DNA from: Pilasporangium apinafurcum
Lineage: Eukaryota > Oomycota > Peronosporomycetes > Pythiales > Pythiaceae
Direction: 5' to 3'
DNA length: 64,000 bases
Assembly: GCA_001600495.1 (NCBI GenBank)
Contig: BCKE01000044.1
Coordinates: 154,967 to 218,966 of the forward strand
The notes beneath the pieces were generated by a model, which saw only the letters and a list, made by a program, of their open reading frames with translations, had not been told where the DNA came from and ran no database searches. Positions 61,134-64,000 of this stretch are shown here, piece by piece; position 1 is the stretch's first letter; every line of letters begins with the position of its first letter. A program made the position numbers and the translations under genes.

Positions 61134-62306
61134 ATGCGGCTCTCGGATTTCGAAACAGACACGATCCCAATGCTCTCGGCGGGTGTCGACTCTCCTGTAG
61201 TCGTAGTTTCTCGACCAGAATTCGAACGCCCAATCCACCACGACCGCCATTGGGACGATATCGATATTGCTCATTCCGACAGTGACACCATCTACGAGCG
61301 ACAGCGGAAAGGCTCGATCCCACCCGCATTATTCAATATCGCGCAACGAGTAACGCGGAAGCGTGGCAAGAGTAATCCGTCAATACCAGTCACCGTTTCG
61401 TTCGAGGATCTCATGAGTGGCCGCGCACGCGCCGCAACATTCATGGTCGGCGATCGCCACGGTCGCCAGCCACAACGTGGCTGCCTGCGGGCGCAACAGT
61501 CAATACCCGAGCCGCGTGGCCGTCCACGCCGAAAATCGCGCCACGTAACATTTAAAGCCGCCCTCTGTCCTGACGTAGCACCTTCCAAAGATTTACAAAG
61601 CTATGACGAGCTCTTCTTCAATGTTGCGGGGCTCTATCAGACGACATCCTACCTCCATGAGCCTTTTGGTGGCGAAGACCCAAATGCCTGTAGCTCCAGC
61701 ACCACCAGCAGCTCCCTCCCGGAGGAGGAGGAACCACCACTCGAGCGGTCTGTGCCGCTCATGATCGCTGAATTTCTCTACCGCTCTGCCGTGTACCTCG
61801 GATATCCCCCAGGGGAGGAGAAACCATGGCTACCCGGGTTTCGTGAGCACAAGCGCTTTTCTGTCAATGACGTCAAGCGATGGCGGAGACTAGCGCACTA
61901 CGACTGGGAAAGGGAAGAGCAAGAGTTTCTACTACGTCAACATGGTGCCAGGGCCGCAGAACTATTCCCGACGACCTCCCACGCATCTTCGAGCACCAGT
62001 AACCACAGTAGCAATAGTACAGAGAGCACAACAAGCTCCTCAAGTAGCAAGAGACGCTTCACGAGTGGAGGGCTCCGTTCCGCCGTGAGCCAGTGGTTAC
62101 AGCAACGTCGTCATCGACGTCACTCTGCTCCGGCCAAGATTGTGTCGATGGAGAATCCGCCGCCCCTGCCTGCCACCATCGATCTCGCGTGGGTTGTGAC
62201 CATCGCTAACAGCTGTGTCTACTGTGGCACGTTCCAGTTCACTGAACGGGATATCCGGACGCTCTGCAATGTCGACATCGACGTCTTTATTAACGACAAG
62301 TGTTAG
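61134..62306 (+). CDS. Uncharacterised protein, paralogue of the neighbour at 62563
   Basis: A 390-residue, single-exon protein from the ATG at 61134. The N-terminal 130 residues are basic and disordered (RKGSIPPALFNIAQRVTRKR). A core module begins near 140: HVTFKAALCPDVAPS, YDELFFNVAGLY, then after an acidic spacer LMIAEFLYRSAVYLGYPP, VNDVKRWRRLAHYDWEREE and, at the C-terminus, LAWVVTIANSCVYCGTFQFTERDI. The convergent gene to the right shares this order (IRFDLQLLYYESEAG, IRMWRRLALHDWASEE, LLTVVNSCVNFGDCLFTSDEI). I know no named family; the conserved helix with WRRLA..DW and the NSC motif may form a small domain. A poly-Ser segment lies near 290-305. Confidence 0.75.
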   Translation: MRLSDFETDTIPMLSAGVDSPVVVVSRPEFERPIHHDRHWDDIDIAHSDSDTIYERQRKGSIPPALFNIAQRVTRKRGKSNPSIPVTVSFEDLMSGRARAATFMVGDRHGRQPQRGCLRAQQSIPEPRGRPRRKSRHVTFKAALCPDVAPSKDLQSYDELFFNVAGLYQTTSYLHEPFGGEDPNACSSSTTSSSLPEEEEPPLERSVPLMIAEFLYRSAVYLGYPPGEEKPWLPGFREHKRFSVNDVKRWRRLAHYDWEREEQEFLLRQHGARAAELFPTTSHASSSTSNHSSNSTESTTSSSSSKRRFTSGGLRSAVSQWLQQRRHRRHSAPAKIVSMENPPPLPATIDLAWVVTIANSCVYCGTFQFTERDIRTLCNVDIDVFINDKC

Positions 62307-62562
62307 GAACTGAGTGAGAGAAACGTGTGTCCGTCTTTTGCCTTTTTGTTGAGAAGATATTTAAGCAGCCACCACCATCGGCAGTGAGTAAACCAACAGT
62401 AGTAATTGAGTGTAGTTGGCGTAAATGAGTGACACAATCGTCAAGTCATAAGAGCGTCTTGTTTTGTACAAAAACAGCATTTTCACTTGTGCTTCGTTTA
62501 TATTTCCAATTTTTTCTCCATTTACAAAAAAAATTAACAGAAGACAGCCGCACCATTATTAC

Positions 62563-64000
62563 TTAAATCCATCCGTCTTCTTCCACGAGGAACTCAAGGC
62601 GGACGAGCTCATCGATCTCGTCCGAGGTAAATAGACAGTCACCAAAATTCACGCAACTGTTGACGACCGTCAGCAGACCCGAGAGACTCAATCGATCGGG
62701 AAGTGTCAAATCCTCTTCCTCCTCTTCCTCTCCCTCCGCAGCGTCTCCGTCTTGGTCCTCCTCTATCCGCTGGTGCGTCTTTGTTTGAACCATGTAGTGC
62801 TCCCGTCGTCGCTGGTCGTCACTATCACTATCGTCGGTGCTAGCCGCTGAGCTTGAGCGGCTTTCTTTGTTTCCATTCACTCCTGTAGGTGCGATGGTAA
62901 TCTCTTCTGATGCCCAGTCGTGCAGCGCCAGCCGCCGCCACATACGAATCTCTTCGTTCGAGATCGATACTACATTGCCATGTTTTGTTGGTGTGCCATG
63001 GAGAAACGCCATCGACCGTTCGAGAAACTCCTGCACTTTTGTGGTTGTACGTCGCTGGTCATGAGCTGCAAAGTTGCACACACGAACCAGCACGTCGTCA
63101 TAATTTTCTAGTGCAATGTACCCGGCCTCGGATTCATAATAGAGCAGCTGGAGATCAAAGCGAATGTGTTTGTCGCCAAATACATTGTCATCTGAAGGCG
63201 GGCTCGGTGGTTTGCAGTAACTGGCTCGAGCAGCCTCTGCTGCTTTGGAGAGTTGCTTGGCGCTTGAACTTCGTGAGAAACTGTTGCGATCCTTTTGCAG
63301 ATCTAAATCAATGCTGCCACGGCCCATGAGACGCGCTTGAATCGGCAACTTTCGCCAGATCTTAGAGATTAAATGCGATGGCGTCGTCTGTTCCATAAAA
63401 TCCATACTCGCAGATCGTCGATCCAATCCACGAGTCGGCCGGCGAGTGTCTTCAAAGTCATCATCGCTGTCCGAGTCCCATGTCGATGCATGTGGTTTTA
63501 CAATCGTGCTCATGTCATCTGCAATCATCGTCGACGCCGTTTTGGCCGCCAGCGAGTGGTTTTTCCGTGACGATGTGAACGAAAATGACGACGTTCGTGA
63601 CCGCTCACGTTTCTCGCGTTTTTCTCGCTCCTTCTTTTCTTTCTTCTCCTTCTTCTCTCGCTCCTTTTCTAGTTTTTCTTTCTCTTTTTCTTCCTTCCGT
63701 TTCTTTTCCTTTTCAGTTTTCTCTGTTGTTTTCATGGATTTCTGTGTCGATTGCGTTGGTGATAATATCGCAGACGACGAAGATGCAGAAGGTCGGTGCG
63801 TCCCGATGCCCGAGTTGCCGTAGTTGAGCAAATTTTCCTTGTTGCTGTTATAATGGGCAGCCGAGACGAAACCAGACGCTGGCTTCGCTGCAACTGGCGT
63901 TGTATGAGTTGATGACGCAGATGCTGCTATAGCTGTTGGTGCAGGTCCAGACAACAATGTATGATGTACATTCGTGCTACTGATGCTGCTGTTGTTGTGT
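62563..64000 (-). CDS. Uncharacterised protein, paralogue of the neighbour at 61134 (5' end cut)
   Basis: The minus-strand frame is open to the right edge, so the start lies outside the window; at least 478 codons. The visible N-terminal part is Ser/Ala-rich, then strongly charged (EKEKKRKEEKEKEKLEKERE), a likely single helix or coiled coil. The C-terminal 230 residues repeat the module of the gene at 61134: FDLQLLYYESEAGYIAL, MAFLHGTPTKHG, IRMWRRLALHDWASEE, an acidic run, then LLTVVNSCVNFGDCLFTSDEI. The stops of the two genes are only 256 bp apart, an inverted tandem duplication. No known domain name is claimed. Confidence 0.75.
   Translation of the reverse strand, partial: HNNSSISSTNVHHTLLSGPAPTAIAASASSTHTTPVAAKPASGFVSAAHYNSNKENLLNYGNSGIGTHRPSASSSSAILSPTQSTQKSMKTTEKTEKEKKRKEEKEKEKLEKEREKKEKKEKKEREKREKRERSRTSSFSFTSSRKNHSLAAKTASTMIADDMSTIVKPHASTWDSDSDDDFEDTRRPTRGLDRRSASMDFMEQTTPSHLISKIWRKLPIQARLMGRGSIDLDLQKDRNSFSRSSSAKQLSKAAEAARASYCKPPSPPSDDNVFGDKHIRFDLQLLYYESEAGYIALENYDDVLVRVCNFAAHDQRRTTTKVQEFLERSMAFLHGTPTKHGNVVSISNEEIRMWRRLALHDWASEEITIAPTGVNGNKESRSSSAASTDDSDSDDQRRREHYMVQTKTHQRIEEDQDGDAAEGEEEEEEDLTLPDRLSLSGLLTVVNSCVNFGDCLFTSDEIDELVRLEFLVEEDGWI

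Noticed and set aside
1-64000. tRNA, rRNA, CRISPR array, LTR retroelement
   Set aside because: I looked for B-box-like GGTTCGANTCC, regular repeat-spacer blocks, long terminal repeats and reverse transcriptase motifs and saw none that held up. A single GGTTCGAG near 23283 lacks a tRNA fold.

Overview
The window reads as nuclear DNA of an oomycete (water mould, Stramenopila). The best markers are a secreted elicitin-like protein with six cysteines and a Ser/Thr-rich tail, a receptor fused to a phosphatidylinositol phosphate kinase (GPCR-PIPK), a full-length PDR-type ABC transporter, two fatty-acid-hydroxylase-like P450s, and short GT-AG introns of about 70-110 nt. An LZTFL1/BBS17 gene suggests flagellated zoospores. 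The DNA is AT-rich for an oomycete and the genes are close together. I cannot name the genus from this window alone.

Layout. 0-6 kb: the last codons of one PDR transporter, a pair of opposed Fanzor/TnpB-like relics, two opposed charged genes that share an acidic N-terminal motif, and a longer Fanzor-like relic. 6-18 kb: a mitochondrial Tim44-like gene, a broken coiled-coil gene, a five-exon EF-hand gene, a RING-PX-BAR fusion, an EF-hand-like charged protein, a small zinc-knuckle protein and eIF2B delta. 18-33 kb: a PDR transporter carrying all of the window's ambiguous bases, a third Fanzor relic, a P450, a second Tim44-like gene divergent from a p115/USO1 tether, then a fourth Fanzor relic. 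33-44 kb: a BMT5-like methyltransferase with zinc fingers, a second P450, the elicitin-like gene, a small PH protein and a PH/lipid-kinase gene. 44-64 kb: PRP4 kinase, a GOSR2/BOS1 SNARE, an SAP-like low-complexity gene, an ankyrin gene, LZTFL1, ribosomal protein eL39 (too small for simple ORF calling), GPCR-PIPK, and a tail-to-tail pair of related proteins.

Most genes are unrelated housekeeping or signalling genes, so there is no operon-like system. Themes do recur: vesicle traffic (p115, SNARE, RING-PX-BAR), phosphoinositide and lipid signalling (GPCR-PIPK, PH proteins, lipid kinase) and export or oxidation of small molecules (PDR, P450). Four pairs of paralogues lie within the window.

The most unusual layer is a family of degraded Fanzor elements (eukaryotic TnpB homologues, the family of RNA-guided nucleases) at four loci. 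They share a zinc-ribbon/RuvC-III tail, a hairpin at the 3' end of the reading frame, recombinant tails and a miniature derivative. None looks able to make an active protein. Exon boundaries were built by eye from splice sites, reading phase and family similarity. I saw no LTR retroelement, no CRISPR array, and no tRNA or rRNA gene.
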